NCBI GenBank assembly: GCA_030581615.1
Contig: JAKTTT010000036.1
Span: 167,534-231,533, forward strand
Reading direction: 5' to 3'
DNA length: 64,000 bases
Source of the DNA: Alloascoidea africana
Taxonomy: Eukaryota > Ascomycota > Alloascoideomycetes > Alloascoideales > Alloascoideaceae
The notes beneath the pieces are model-generated. The model had not been told where the DNA came from. It worked only from the letters and a program-made list of their open reading frames with translations, and did no database searches. The translations under genes and the position numbers were made by a program. This document shows, piece by piece, positions 45,472 through 54,260 of this stretch. Position 1 is the stretch's first letter. Each line of letters opens with the position of its first letter.

Positions 45472-46491
45472 GAGATTAGGTTATGATGACCTGGCAAGAA
45501 GCCAACTAGAACGAGTTAAGTTGAACAGCACTGGAATGCAAGCACAGGTCCCGTATAGCCTCGCTGAACAGGTCACCGAGAGATAGAGAACAAAAAAAAA
45601 CCAAAAACCAAAAAAAAATGGTACAAAAAAAAACAGCAGACTAGGACGGGTAGGTATCTCCACACTAGCACGGGGATTGTAGCGGCTGCGGAAGTGTTCA
45701 GCTCGGGCTCGGTTGTGGGAAGTTGTCACAGTTGGTTGCAACAGGTGTGAGATGATGATGACGATGGAGTTTCCGCTCAGGAGGCGAGAGCTCCCGCGTA
45801 CATCTGGGTCCGGCACGCACATCACAGCACCCTTCTGGCCTGTTGAAAAGTGAGACAAATCCAAAACCATCTGCTCAGTCCCGAATTACTTCAATTGAGT
45901 GTCATTGGGTATAGCGTTCTGTGCTTGAATTATCTGGTTAGACAGAGTCAAGATATCCAAGCGGTAATGCTATATGAACCAGTCACCAACATGACCATAG
46001 ACGAAATCCTACAACAATATGATTGGGAAGATCAATTCATTTTTAACCTGAAAAATACCCATAATCCGTGCTGACTGGGAACCAAGAATCGGTTACAGTT
46101 ATGCAAATGATCAATGATGAATTATGCCCATTATGTAACTCCAGTTTCGTGAAAAATGTACTTTGTGATTTTGTCCGGCACACACATTGAATCAGTTTTT
46201 ACAGCCTTGATATTCGCATTTGGGTTTTCTACTTTGTCGATTTTTTATACCAATTTTATATCTCAATCCACGTAACATGTCTCCAAAAACTGATAATCAC
46301 CAAATCAACCAGATAATTGGTAGACCAAAGGATGGAACTAATGGAGAAAGACCATTTTGTCGACATGAGATAATGTATCCTTTAGATAGAAGAGTTTACT
46401 TTCTTCATCATCATACAGAATTCTCAAATCATGTTGTTGCTTTTTTTAGTTGAATACCAAATTCATCAATCACATACCTATTATATCTTAA
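45472..46491. other. VPS54 upstream region up to the transposon
   Basis: About 1 kb. 45590-45635 is A-rich with several A runs. No gene-like ORF (the longest is 77 codons, AT-rich). TAA at 46489-46491 is a candidate target-site copy for the element that follows. Confidence 0.55.
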
Positions 46492-46495
46492 TATT

Positions 46496-46538
46496 CTTTC
46501 TACAACACTTTTGCGTTTTCACTTTTGCAATAACTTTT
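46496..46538 (+). repeat. Left terminal inverted repeat of the PIF/Harbinger element
   Basis: 43 bp beginning CTTTCTACAACACTTTTGCG. Its reverse complement is found at 49460-49502 with a single mismatch. Confidence 0.92.
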
Positions 46539-46701
46539 ACGTTAAAGGATTGCCGGATTCGATCACCTGCGTACCCGGTCAACTTGTTGCAAAAGTAGAT
46601 CTGGGAAGAATCCCTCCAAACACTCTTTGGACTTTGGGCTCTCGCACCCGACGGATAACTCAACTGGTCGTCACTATATTGAAGTTGATTCGATTTCTCC
46701 A

Positions 46702-47930
46702 ATGGGTAACGATGAAGAAGAAGAAGTTGTGGTGGCGGTGGCTGCCGCTGCATCAGTAAATATTTCATTGCTACAGCAATTACTGATGGATGATACTGGA
46801 ACCAGCCCACCCGTGTCCAATAATGTTTTCAGTATATGGGACATGGATGAAGATGCCATAAGGATGAATTTTCGGTTTGATCGAGCATCGATAATCCGAT
46901 TAACAACACTGCTGGAGATTCCTGAAAACGTAGCAAGGCCCGCTTATAGATACAAAGTCGGGCTGTTGAAGCAATGTGTATCCTATTGCAGTAGGTTCAA
47001 AATTAATACTTTGGTATGCAAATGGATAATTATTTCCAAATTGTAACGTCTTATATAGCAGATTGGCCTTAACCAAAAGTTGGTTTGATATAACCGATTT
47101 GTTTGGGAGGAGTGTTTCAGCTCTGTGCCATATTCTCGTTAGTGTTTTGGACCACATCTCGGCAAAGCATTTACATCTTCTTAAGATGGAAAGCCATCCG
47201 AGCTTGCTTTCTGAAGAGTCCCTTAGAGGATATGAGGCTGCGATCAAAAACAGAGGAGGAGTTGTTCGGCGTGTGGTTGCATTTTTGGATGGCACTCAAC
47301 GTCAAATATGTAGACCGTCTGTCAGCAAAGGTTCTACAGTGGGTATAAAGTAAGAACGTATTTATAACGCGTTTGCTCGTATTTTACTAATCCATTTTGT
47401 TACAGGCACATTGTAGTATCAAAATACAAGCTTTAATAACTCCAGATGGCCTTTTTCTCGATACATATGGTGTTGTAGCGGGGCCTCGTCATGACAGCAG
47501 TGCTTACAGGATGAGCGGCCTCGAAGAACGAATGAAAAAGTGCTTCAAGGTCAATGGAACACAATTCATTGCTTACGCCGATCAGGGTTATCATAGAAAC
47601 TCAGATGTCCTCCAAATACCGTATCCAGCCACCTCTGATATACCATGGCAGCGCGAGGCGAACAAGGCACAAAGTCGAGTCCGTATTGCCGTGGAAAACG
47701 CATTCAGATCAGTTCACGCAAATTGGGCCAAAATTAGCTATTATCTAAAGAATCGAATAGATCATAGCTATATTGGAAATGAGTATCTGGTTTCTGTTCT
47801 TTTGGCTAACCTGCTAAATTGTTCTAACCCCAATCAAATATCCCAAGCATTTGATGTAGTACCTCCTTCAATGGAGGATTATATCAATGATCCATTGCTC
47901 TATGTTGAGGCAGATCAAGACGAAGTTTAG
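46702..47930 (+). CDS. PIF/Harbinger DDE transposase
   Basis: Cuts and pastes the element. The first ATG (46702) and exons 46702-46994, 47062-47349 and 47417-47930 give one 364-aa frame. The acidic/Val-Ala-rich N-terminus leads to a helical region (DITDLFGRSVSALCHIL) and the DDE_Tnp_4 catalytic core. First Asp in FLDGTQRQICRP (codon 47288), second Asp in GPRHDSSAY (47493), Glu in VENAFRSV (47694). TPDGLFLDTYGVVAGPRHD and ADQGY are typical of Harbinger. The donors are GTTCAA (weak) and GTAAGA (good). For intron 2 the nearer acceptor TTACAG (47405) would keep the conserved HCSIKIQ but breaks the frame, whereas TTGTAG (47416) keeps it. The copy may thus be intact with altered splicing, or carry a one-base loss at the exon edge. 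Confidence 0.85.
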
Positions 47931-48029
47931 TTTATGCTTAATACTATATAGGGGCATATATGTAAGAGATCGGAAAGCTATTCACATTTCATACACTTTC
48001 TTCATACTTTTTCTATTGCTATGTAGGAA

Positions 48030-49020
48030 CTAAGCTATCGAATTGTTTTGCACCATACTCTGGGTCATCAACGATAATAACCTCTCCAACTTGTCATTAG
48101 ATTCGTGTACATTGAGTTCTAAACTTGTCAATTTATTGTTCGATTCCTTAACATCAGACTTTAAAGTGGTCAATTGATAGTTCGATTCCTTAACATCAGA
48201 CTCTAAAGTGGTCAATTTATCGTTCGATTCCTTAGTATCAGACTCTAAAGTGGCCAACTGTTCCTCGATTTCATCGCTATTCGTTTGCCTTCCTGTGAAA
48301 GCTTGGGCGATAGATTTCAAGGAACCACTTATCTCCGAAGAATTTTCGGCGGTTTGCTGTAGCAGCAGGTCCAGCTTAATACCTCTCCGTGAACCACGCA
48401 CCGAACGCGTAGTTCTCCCCATTTGTGAACTGCTGTCTTCCGAAGATTGAGAGTCTTCCAGTTCACTTGTAGAGTCCCAACTAGTCTCGGACAAGCTCAA
48501 TGCTTGTGATAGTGATTGGATGCGTCGTCTCTTGAGACGCGCAGAGGACGATTTACAGATTTCTCCCTCCCTGTCAAGCAGTTTTTTTTTTTTTTTTTAT
48601 CTGCTGGTCCTCTGCATCTCTTTGCCTTTGTTCCTCGATACTTTGTTTCTATAATAAAATGTTGGCATTGTATACAAAATACGCGTCATCTATTTTAGAT
48701 AAACATACATCATGTAAGATTTCTTGGAGCTTCAACTCCACTTGAGATAATCCTCCACCAAGGCCGGTCTGGGTTTGGCGACCCTTGACCTTCTCCTTCA
48801 TAGCAGCTTCTAGCTCGAAAAATCTCTTTTCAAGCGTTCTTCGCTGAGCAACATGGAATCCGGTTTTATTGTTAAACACCGAAATCGCTTCTAACCACCT
48901 GGACTCTATGGAGCCGAATTCAAGACAATATAGTTGATAATCTTGATAGAGCTCAACAAGTTCAAGATCAAGCTGCTCAGTCCAACGCACTCTACGCCTA
49001 GACTGTTCTTCTTGCGGCAT
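48030..49020 (-). CDS. Myb/SANT-like second protein of the PIF/Harbinger element (one-base frameshift in an A-run)
   Basis: In PIF/Harbinger elements a Myb/trihelix-type partner binds subterminal sites and helps the transposase enter the nucleus. Exon 1 (49020-48709, 104 codons) has a SANT-like pattern: RVRWTEQLDLELVELYQDY, RWLEAISVFNNKTG, RRTLEKRFFELEA. Its donor GTATGT and acceptor TATTATAG (48649) define a 60-nt intron. Exon 2 (48648-48030) begins KQSIEEQRQRD and then meets a run of 17 A (on the coding strand). After the run the conserved-looking frame is offset by one. That second frame continues LLDREGEICKSSS through a basic SARLKRRR, a Ser/Glu-rich part and a coiled coil with about four copies of a TLESDVKESN heptad-like unit. 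Stop at 48030. With 16 A the two parts would be one frame. Confidence 0.65.
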
Positions 49021-49459
49021 CTAAGGACAAACGTAGGCTTTATCAGTTTTTGAGAAACCAGAGAGGGTCTTGTAAGCTCACAACAACTGGCACGGCGGCG
49101 GTCACGTGTGTCAAGAATTGTCAGATTTGTCAGGGTAAGGCTTGATTTTTTGATTCAAGAAGACAAATTTGGTAATTTATGTATCCCAAATACAAAAATG
49201 TTTAGGTTCTGATATCATTATTGGCTGATTTTTAACCGTGCAGAAAGCTTAAAAGTGATGACCGGCGGGGCTTTTGACTTTTTGCTACAGACCCGGCTTT
49301 TGCAGTAAAATGGCCAGTTACTGCAAATCTACATCAAGGATTTGCATTGTGAGCGCAAAAGTTTTTTAAGTTTTTCATTAACAGCATCCCAAAGTAGTAA
49401 TATGCACTGTCCTTGCATGTGCATATGAAAGATCACGTAAGCATGGCCCGGTCACCCGC
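49021..49459. other. Right subterminal non-coding part of the transposon
   Basis: About 440 bp with repeated short motifs related to the inverted-repeat core: GGCTTTTG copies near 49270-49300, GCAAAAG near 49348-49356, and AAAAGT tracts. Likely transposase or Myb-partner binding sites, by analogy with the family. Confidence 0.5.
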
Positions 49460-49502
49460 AAAAGTTTTTGCAAAAGTGAAAACGCAAAAGTGTTGTAGAA
49501 AG
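49460..49502 (-). repeat. Right terminal inverted repeat of the PIF/Harbinger element
   Basis: Reverse complement of 46496-46538 with one mismatch (42/43). Ends ...GTTGTAGAAAG. Confidence 0.92.
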
Positions 49503-49709
49503 TCTCTATATAACATTTTGGCATATAAAAAACAGTTAAAAAATGTTTCTGTAAAAACTGTTACAAATCAAGATCTTTGGATATCAACCCTCAAAAACTC
49601 ACATTTTTATTCTTTTTTTAAACTTATTATTTGTAGACTTTTTTTCATTGTACATGGATCCCAAAAAAAAAAAAACTAATACAAAATAATCACATTGATT
49701 TTTGGGATT

Positions 49710-52517
49710 TCATTCCAATTTTCCTCCCAATCCTAAAGGTAATCGATAATCTCGTTTTTCACCGGAACGGGAACCTGCATTCCCATTACTGGTATTATTG
49801 TTTGAATTCCTTGCAACTCCATTTGCAACAATATTTTTCATCTGTTTTCTTCCTAAAGATCTTAAAACTCGACATTTTTTGAAAATTAGGTAAACAACCA
49901 GGGATACAATCACAGTTATGATCAACAAACTTGAATTGTTGTTTAATGAATCTGCTGCATTGTAATAATCCAAATTGAAATATCCACCATGTGCATAACC
50001 CAATTTTGAATTTTTGTTTTTGGAATACAGGACACGTAGATGAGGAACTTTTGTATCAAATTTGATTTTTGGATCGGGACCAAATAAAATGTATAGTAAA
50101 TCATTTGTGATATCTTTTGAATTCAATGTCAAATCTTCCTTTTTAATGTTTGTTGACCAATATTTTTTACCCCTTTTCTCAATTATAAATACTTTACCCA
50201 TTAATCGAGCACTGTTTTTGCCCCATCCCATTAATACCAAATACTGTTCCCAACTCGTACCGTCTATCCATGCAAATTGGACATTACTATAGAATTCTTC
50301 CATCGTCTCAAATGTCGGCTTTGTCCTGTCTGTTTTGGTATTTGTATTTTGTTTTGCTTCCCATTGTCCTAAAACATCACTATACTTGGATTGGATTAAA
50401 TTTTTTCTCTCAAGCCGAAATTGATGGAATGAATGTTCCAATTCACGCAACATTGGCGCAAAACCCGCAGTGTCTGCGGGATCCATGATGACCAACACAA
50501 TATAATCTGAATCCCGTTGGTCGTCATTGTGTAGAATCCAGTGGGCTTTTACAGGAGAAAAATCCATGATACTGGGATTCAACTTGTTGTTAACCCATGC
50601 CTTGGCCTTTTCAATCGTTATTGTAGAGTCAAGCGCTGCATCACCCTTGCTGTAAGACAATACTGGGAACACTTCGTAAAGTCTAGAGTGTTGCTTGATA
50701 CTGAGAAGAGCTGGACCATCATCTTCCAAATCCGTGTTGACCAAAGCATCAAGTTTAGCATCTTTAAAAGCTTCAAGTTGTTGGTCTTTTAAAAACCCCA
50801 AAATTTCAGGATCCTTGGATTTGTACAAATAAGTGTCAAAGGGGTTTGACATTATGGTTGAGTATAGTTGTGGCAAAATATTTAGATCATCACCTTCCTT
50901 GTATTTGTAAATGAAAAAAGATTTTCCTTCTCCTGTTACGGGTGCAAACAGCTTATCTGTCAAATCTTGTAAAGAAATTTCAGTCGTTTCAAAATTTTCA
51001 ACGAGTCGGTTTGCATAGGCCAGTAAATCACTAAGCACTAGAGAGCCCGTGTATTGCATCACGGAACTATGTGCAATGATGTAGATACTGGGGACAACAG
51101 ATGTTGGGACAGCGGGTTTTTTGGTCAATTTGTGAAGACCCATTTGGGTACAAAAACTGGATTGTGAGAGACAGTTGATGTGACCGACTTTGATGGGTTT
51201 ATCTGCCATGCCATTGGAAAACTTGTTCCAGACGCTGAATGCAGGTTGGGAATCTGAATCTGAGTTTAGATCTGTATCTGTGTCATCGAGGGGCCAAAAG
51301 GAAACAATAAAGAGTCCTTTATCTATGGAGGTCGTGTGTTCTTGTTCCAACGCATTTAAAAGCGTGGCAACATTGAATTTGAGACTTGGAGAGTTTGAAA
51401 TTTCCTGGTTGTCAGCAGCAGCTGCATTTGGGGCGTCACCAAGCATATCATCTTCGAGTCTTTTGAGGTCAAAAATATCAGCACTTGGATTTGCAACATG
51501 TAGATAATCGCCTCTATTGAATCTATTTGCAACGAGGGTAGCCCAATCGACGAGCTCTTCGACGTTATTGTAATCGTCGGGGAATGTGTCAATGACAGTG
51601 CTGGAGGAATCAGAGTTAACACTAGGAGCATAGCTGTAGACTCTTAGGGACGGGTATCCAGAGATTTGTTCACGGGAGCACAAGTCTCCGCTTTCGACAC
51701 AGTTGACTGATTGGAAGAAAATGCCCAGCTTTTCATCCTGTTTGGAACCGTGGATTCTGGAATATGCTCGCTTCCAAGTTGGGGCCATTTCGAGACAGTG
51801 GGAACAATAGGGGGAGAAAAACTTTATAAAATGGAGTTTTGTCTTGTCTGCAGAGATTGTGGTATCAAATGTCTCCATTGTGAGGGGCTCAGGTTCGGAA
51901 TCAGAATCAGAAGCATTTTCCGGATCTGATTTTGAGTCAGTTTGATAAATATCAGCAGGTTCAAAGTTGAGGGTGGATTCAACGACACGCAGAGTTGACT
52001 CAAATGTCTTGTCTTGGGAATCTGCGTATGAATAGATAAGGTCCACGAGATTGGAGGTAGAGTTGCGGGAATAAATGTTTACAGCTGGGATGATGCGGAG
52101 CTTTTCACGTTGACATAGTTCAAGGTTATCTTTACAATTTACAGAATGGATACCTATTCCGTATTTTTTATCATAGTTGTGTTCGTGGAGGTATTCAGAT
52201 AGTTTTGCCCATTCAGCAGAATAAGCCTGGCAATGGGGGCAATCGGGGGAATAGAGCTTGACGAGGGAAAAGTTTGTTTCGTTTACTTTGATGTCAAAGT
52301 TTTGGTCTGTAAGGGAGATTGTTTCAATCATGACGACCTCATGGGAGGACCTGGTGTGTTCTTGGTGGTTGGGAGCAGGCGAAGAAGAAGCTGATGAGCT
52401 GGCGCTTTGGCTTGGACTAGAGCTGGCACTGGAGACAACATTCTGGGGAGCAGAAGAGACCACAGAGACTGCTGTGGACAGCAACAGCAATCGCAAGGCC
52501 AAACGCAAGCTCTTCAT
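49710..52517 (-). CDS. EPS1: ER membrane protein disulfide isomerase-like protein (Eps1 type)
   Basis: A PDI-family protein of the ER membrane; S. cerevisiae Eps1 acts in ER quality control of membrane proteins. I choose the ATG at 52517 (935 aa) because it starts a classic signal peptide (MKSLRLALRLLLLSTAVSVV). An upstream in-frame ATG at 52580 would add 21 residues before it. After a Ser/Ala-rich linker, the first thioredoxin-like domain has CPHC near residue 93 and the second CSHC near 237. Further degenerate thioredoxin folds follow, then one membrane span near 857-880 (LLIITVIVSLVVYLIF) and a short basic cytosolic tail. Its stop is about 200 bp from the right end of the transposon. The gene is longer than S. 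cerevisiae Eps1 (701 aa). Confidence 0.85.
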   Translation of the reverse strand: MKSLRLALRLLLLSTAVSVVSSAPQNVVSSASSSPSQSASSSASSSPAPNHQEHTRSSHEVVMIETISLTDQNFDIKVNETNFSLVKLYSPDCPHCQAYSAEWAKLSEYLHEHNYDKKYGIGIHSVNCKDNLELCQREKLRIIPAVNIYSRNSTSNLVDLIYSYADSQDKTFESTLRVVESTLNFEPADIYQTDSKSDPENASDSDSEPEPLTMETFDTTISADKTKLHFIKFFSPYCSHCLEMAPTWKRAYSRIHGSKQDEKLGIFFQSVNCVESGDLCSREQISGYPSLRVYSYAPSVNSDSSSTVIDTFPDDYNNVEELVDWATLVANRFNRGDYLHVANPSADIFDLKRLEDDMLGDAPNAAAADNQEISNSPSLKFNVATLLNALEQEHTTSIDKGLFIVSFWPLDDTDTDLNSDSDSQPAFSVWNKFSNGMADKPIKVGHINCLSQSSFCTQMGLHKLTKKPAVPTSVVPSIYIIAHSSVMQYTGSLVLSDLLAYANRLVENFETTEISLQDLTDKLFAPVTGEGKSFFIYKYKEGDDLNILPQLYSTIMSNPFDTYLYKSKDPEILGFLKDQQLEAFKDAKLDALVNTDLEDDGPALLSIKQHSRLYEVFPVLSYSKGDAALDSTITIEKAKAWVNNKLNPSIMDFSPVKAHWILHNDDQRDSDYIVLVIMDPADTAGFAPMLRELEHSFHQFRLERKNLIQSKYSDVLGQWEAKQNTNTKTDRTKPTFETMEEFYSNVQFAWIDGTSWEQYLVLMGWGKNSARLMGKVFIIEKRGKKYWSTNIKKEDLTLNSKDITNDLLYILFGPDPKIKFDTKVPHLRVLYSKNKNSKLGYAHGGYFNLDYYNAADSLNNNSSLLIITVIVSLVVYLIFKKCRVLRSLGRKQMKNIVANGVARNSNNNTSNGNAGSRSGEKRDYRLPLGLGGKLE

Positions 52518-52593
52518 TGAGGTTTCAAAAGAGTTGAGAGGAGTGTGGAGTTTAGGAGACAGAAACCTCCAGATCTCCATTTTATGAGGGCGG

Positions 52594-53466
52594 TCACGTG
52601 CGGCGCGGGTGTGGGCGGTTAAGCGGGAGCAGCTGGGACGGGAGTGCGAGAAAGGGCCCGGAGTCGTTCTCGGAGTCGTTCTCGGAGTCGTTCTCGTTCT
52701 CGTTCTCGTTCTCGCTGACGGCGCTGACGAGAGAAGAGCTCAGCCGCAGGTGGCGGAGGTGGACGGCCTGGGACGGTCTGAGCAGGCGGTTTGCGAGAAC
52801 GTGGTCGGCCGCGTAGTAGGACACAAGGTGGATGGTTTCCTCCCGCGGCGTGCTCACCGTGATGGACAGCGTTTTCTTGACCAGGCCGCCCGGCTTGAAG
52901 GCGTACGAGCCCACGAGCGAGCCCACGAGTGCGCGTCCGGGCAGACAGGCAGAGGCCTTGTCTGGCGGTGGAGCACCAGCACCAGTAGAAGTAGAAGTAG
53001 AGGTAGAAGTGCTGGTAGTGGCTGGTGAAGCAGCAGCTGGAGGAGCGGTGTGTCTCTCTCTCATGTCCATGCTCATATTCATACTCATACTCCCACTCTC
53101 GTTTGCACTCTCACTGTGTCTTTTTCTTTTTCTTTTCCTGCTCGTGCTCGCAGCGGTGCCCATGCTGATGGGCGTTCCCTCGATCTCGCGGTAGACCAGA
53201 AACCGGCCCAGGATGCGCGACGGCGACCAGCGCAGGCCGTCTGTCCAGCGCTTGATGCCCGAACGCTCCTCGCTGAACACAAAAACATGGCCTGAGCGGA
53301 TCAGCCAGGCACGCTCCTGGGCCAGCGGCCGGCGGACGACGGACGGCAGGGCGTGGTCCAGCGCGGCCTGGATGAGCAGCAGGGCGTCGGTGGTGTTGGC
53401 CACGTAGCCCACGAACGTCGGCGACACGCTCGCAGAGTCCGGAGCCATTGCCATCGCCATGTCCAT
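52594..53466 (-). CDS. WOPR-domain transcription regulator (Wor1/Ryp1/Mit1-Pac2/Gti1 family)
   Basis: WOPR proteins are fungal master regulators of morphology and cell type (white-opaque switching, dimorphism, pseudohyphal growth). The ATG at 53466 gives 290 aa with the domain near the N-terminus, as in the family; another in-frame ATG at 53607 would add 47 residues. WOPRa, near residues 14-90: FVGYVANTTDALLLIQAAL, LIRSGHVFVFSEE, SGIKRWTDGLRWSPSRILG. The linker is Ser/Thr/Ala-rich and has a basic RKRKRKRH. WOPRb, near 165-235: SYAFKPGGLVKKTLSITVS, IHLVSYYAADHVL. The tail is a short tandem repeat of Ser-Glu-Asn/Glu-Asn-Asp units. The RWSPSRILG form is closer to Wor1/Ryp1/Mit1 than to Pac2. Stop to first EPS1 ATG is only 13 bp. 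GC-rich throughout. Confidence 0.88.
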   Translation of the reverse strand: MDMAMAMAPDSASVSPTFVGYVANTTDALLLIQAALDHALPSVVRRPLAQERAWLIRSGHVFVFSEERSGIKRWTDGLRWSPSRILGRFLVYREIEGTPISMGTAASTSRKRKRKRHSESANESGSMSMNMSMDMRERHTAPPAAASPATTSTSTSTSTSTGAGAPPPDKASACLPGRALVGSLVGSYAFKPGGLVKKTLSITVSTPREETIHLVSYYAADHVLANRLLRPSQAVHLRHLRLSSSLVSAVSENENENENDSENDSENDSGPFLALPSQLLPLNRPHPRRT

Positions 53467-53660
53467 CTTGCTCTTCTGCTCTTTTGCTCTTTTGCTCTGT
53501 CTGGAGATGTGCACATCGCCGCTGGAGCTCAGCAGCAGCTGGACAGCCGCCACAGTCACAGCCGCCACAGTCACATGCCAGCCCGCCGCGCTGGCTCGCG
53601 CTGCCATTGGCCACGGACGGAGCACCGTGCGGCGAGGCCGTGCAGATACGACAACGGTTG
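53467..53660. promoter_or_regulatory. Immediate upstream region of the WOPR gene
   Basis: GC-rich 194 bp that stays open in the WOPR frame from a second ATG at 53607, so it may be either 5' UTR or N-terminal coding sequence. Bounded upstream by the foldback repeat. Confidence 0.45.
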
Positions 53661-53903
53661 GTTGAGAAACAGTTGATCAAAAAGTGGTGATCTGGGATGA
53701 GAAAAGCAGTGGTGAGGTTCATTTAATGCACCTGTCATCTGCAATCCTGCGTGCCAATCCGAAAACAATACGCCGTGCAGTCCGATTGGCACGCACGCAT
53801 GCAGATGGCAGGTGCATTAGCATACAACACACAACTACTGAATGAACCTCACCACTGCTTTTCTCATCCCAGATAACCACTTATTGATCAACTGTTTCTC
53901 AAC
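53661..53903. repeat. Foldback (inverted repeat) element in front of the WOPR gene
   Basis: Arms 53661-53758 and 53783-53903 are reverse complements. The outer 63 bp (GTTGAGAAACAGTTGATCAA ... GGTTCATT) differ at two positions, and the inner part (TAATGCACCTG...TGCGTGCCAATC) is also paired. The right arm has an extra 21 nt (about 53819-53839), and the loop is about 25 nt. No clear target-site duplication was seen. It could be a MITE-like element, a fold-back duplication or a structured 5' leader. Single-stranded, it would form a very stable hairpin. Confidence 0.9.
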
Positions 53904-54260
53904 ATAGGCATTTGATCAAAATGCTTTACATCGGCACTCCCAACCCGGATGACCAACTGCAACGTCTATAAGAGGCCAAACTGATAAATCAATTTGTTGT
54001 TATTTTATTGCAATGTAATTTGTCTTACGATACTGTAAGAAAAGTGAATCGCATAAAGTTATCGGTTTTACGAGGCATGGACACAAACATAAAAACAAGT
54101 TTATTTTACTTTATAATCTAGTATACTGTTACAAATCAAAACACCAGCAAAAGACAAGTCAAAGAAAACAAAAAACATTGTACATCAAATCAAATCAAAA
54201 CACCAACTAACGAAAAGACCGGTAAAGCAAAAAGCAACCAAAAAAAAAATAATTGTGCAT
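53904..54260. other. Intergenic region between the foldback and the kinase gene
   Basis: About 350 bp of AT-rich, A-rich sequence, the 3' flank of the kinase and distal upstream region of the WOPR gene. No gene seen. Confidence 0.5.

Larger units (their letters stand above)
46492..49510. mobile_element. PIF/Harbinger-type DNA transposon, about 3.0 kb
   Basis: Bounded by near-identical inverted repeats (46496-46538 and 49460-49502). It carries the two genes typical of PIF/Harbinger elements: a DDE transposase (plus strand) and a Myb/SANT-like DNA-binding protein (minus strand), arranged tail to tail. TAA at 46489-46491 and 49511-49513 fits the 3-bp TWA target preference of the superfamily. 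If these are the duplicated sites, both element ends begin TAT before the repeat core, with a 4-nt length difference between them. The insertion lies between VPS54 and EPS1 and disrupts neither. The 42/43 match of the ends argues for a fairly recent insertion. Confidence 0.88.

Noticed and set aside
46556-46700. tRNA-like boxes at the left end of the transposon
   Set aside because: Partial A- and B-box matches, but no acceptor-stem pairing. The sequence belongs to the element's subterminal region.
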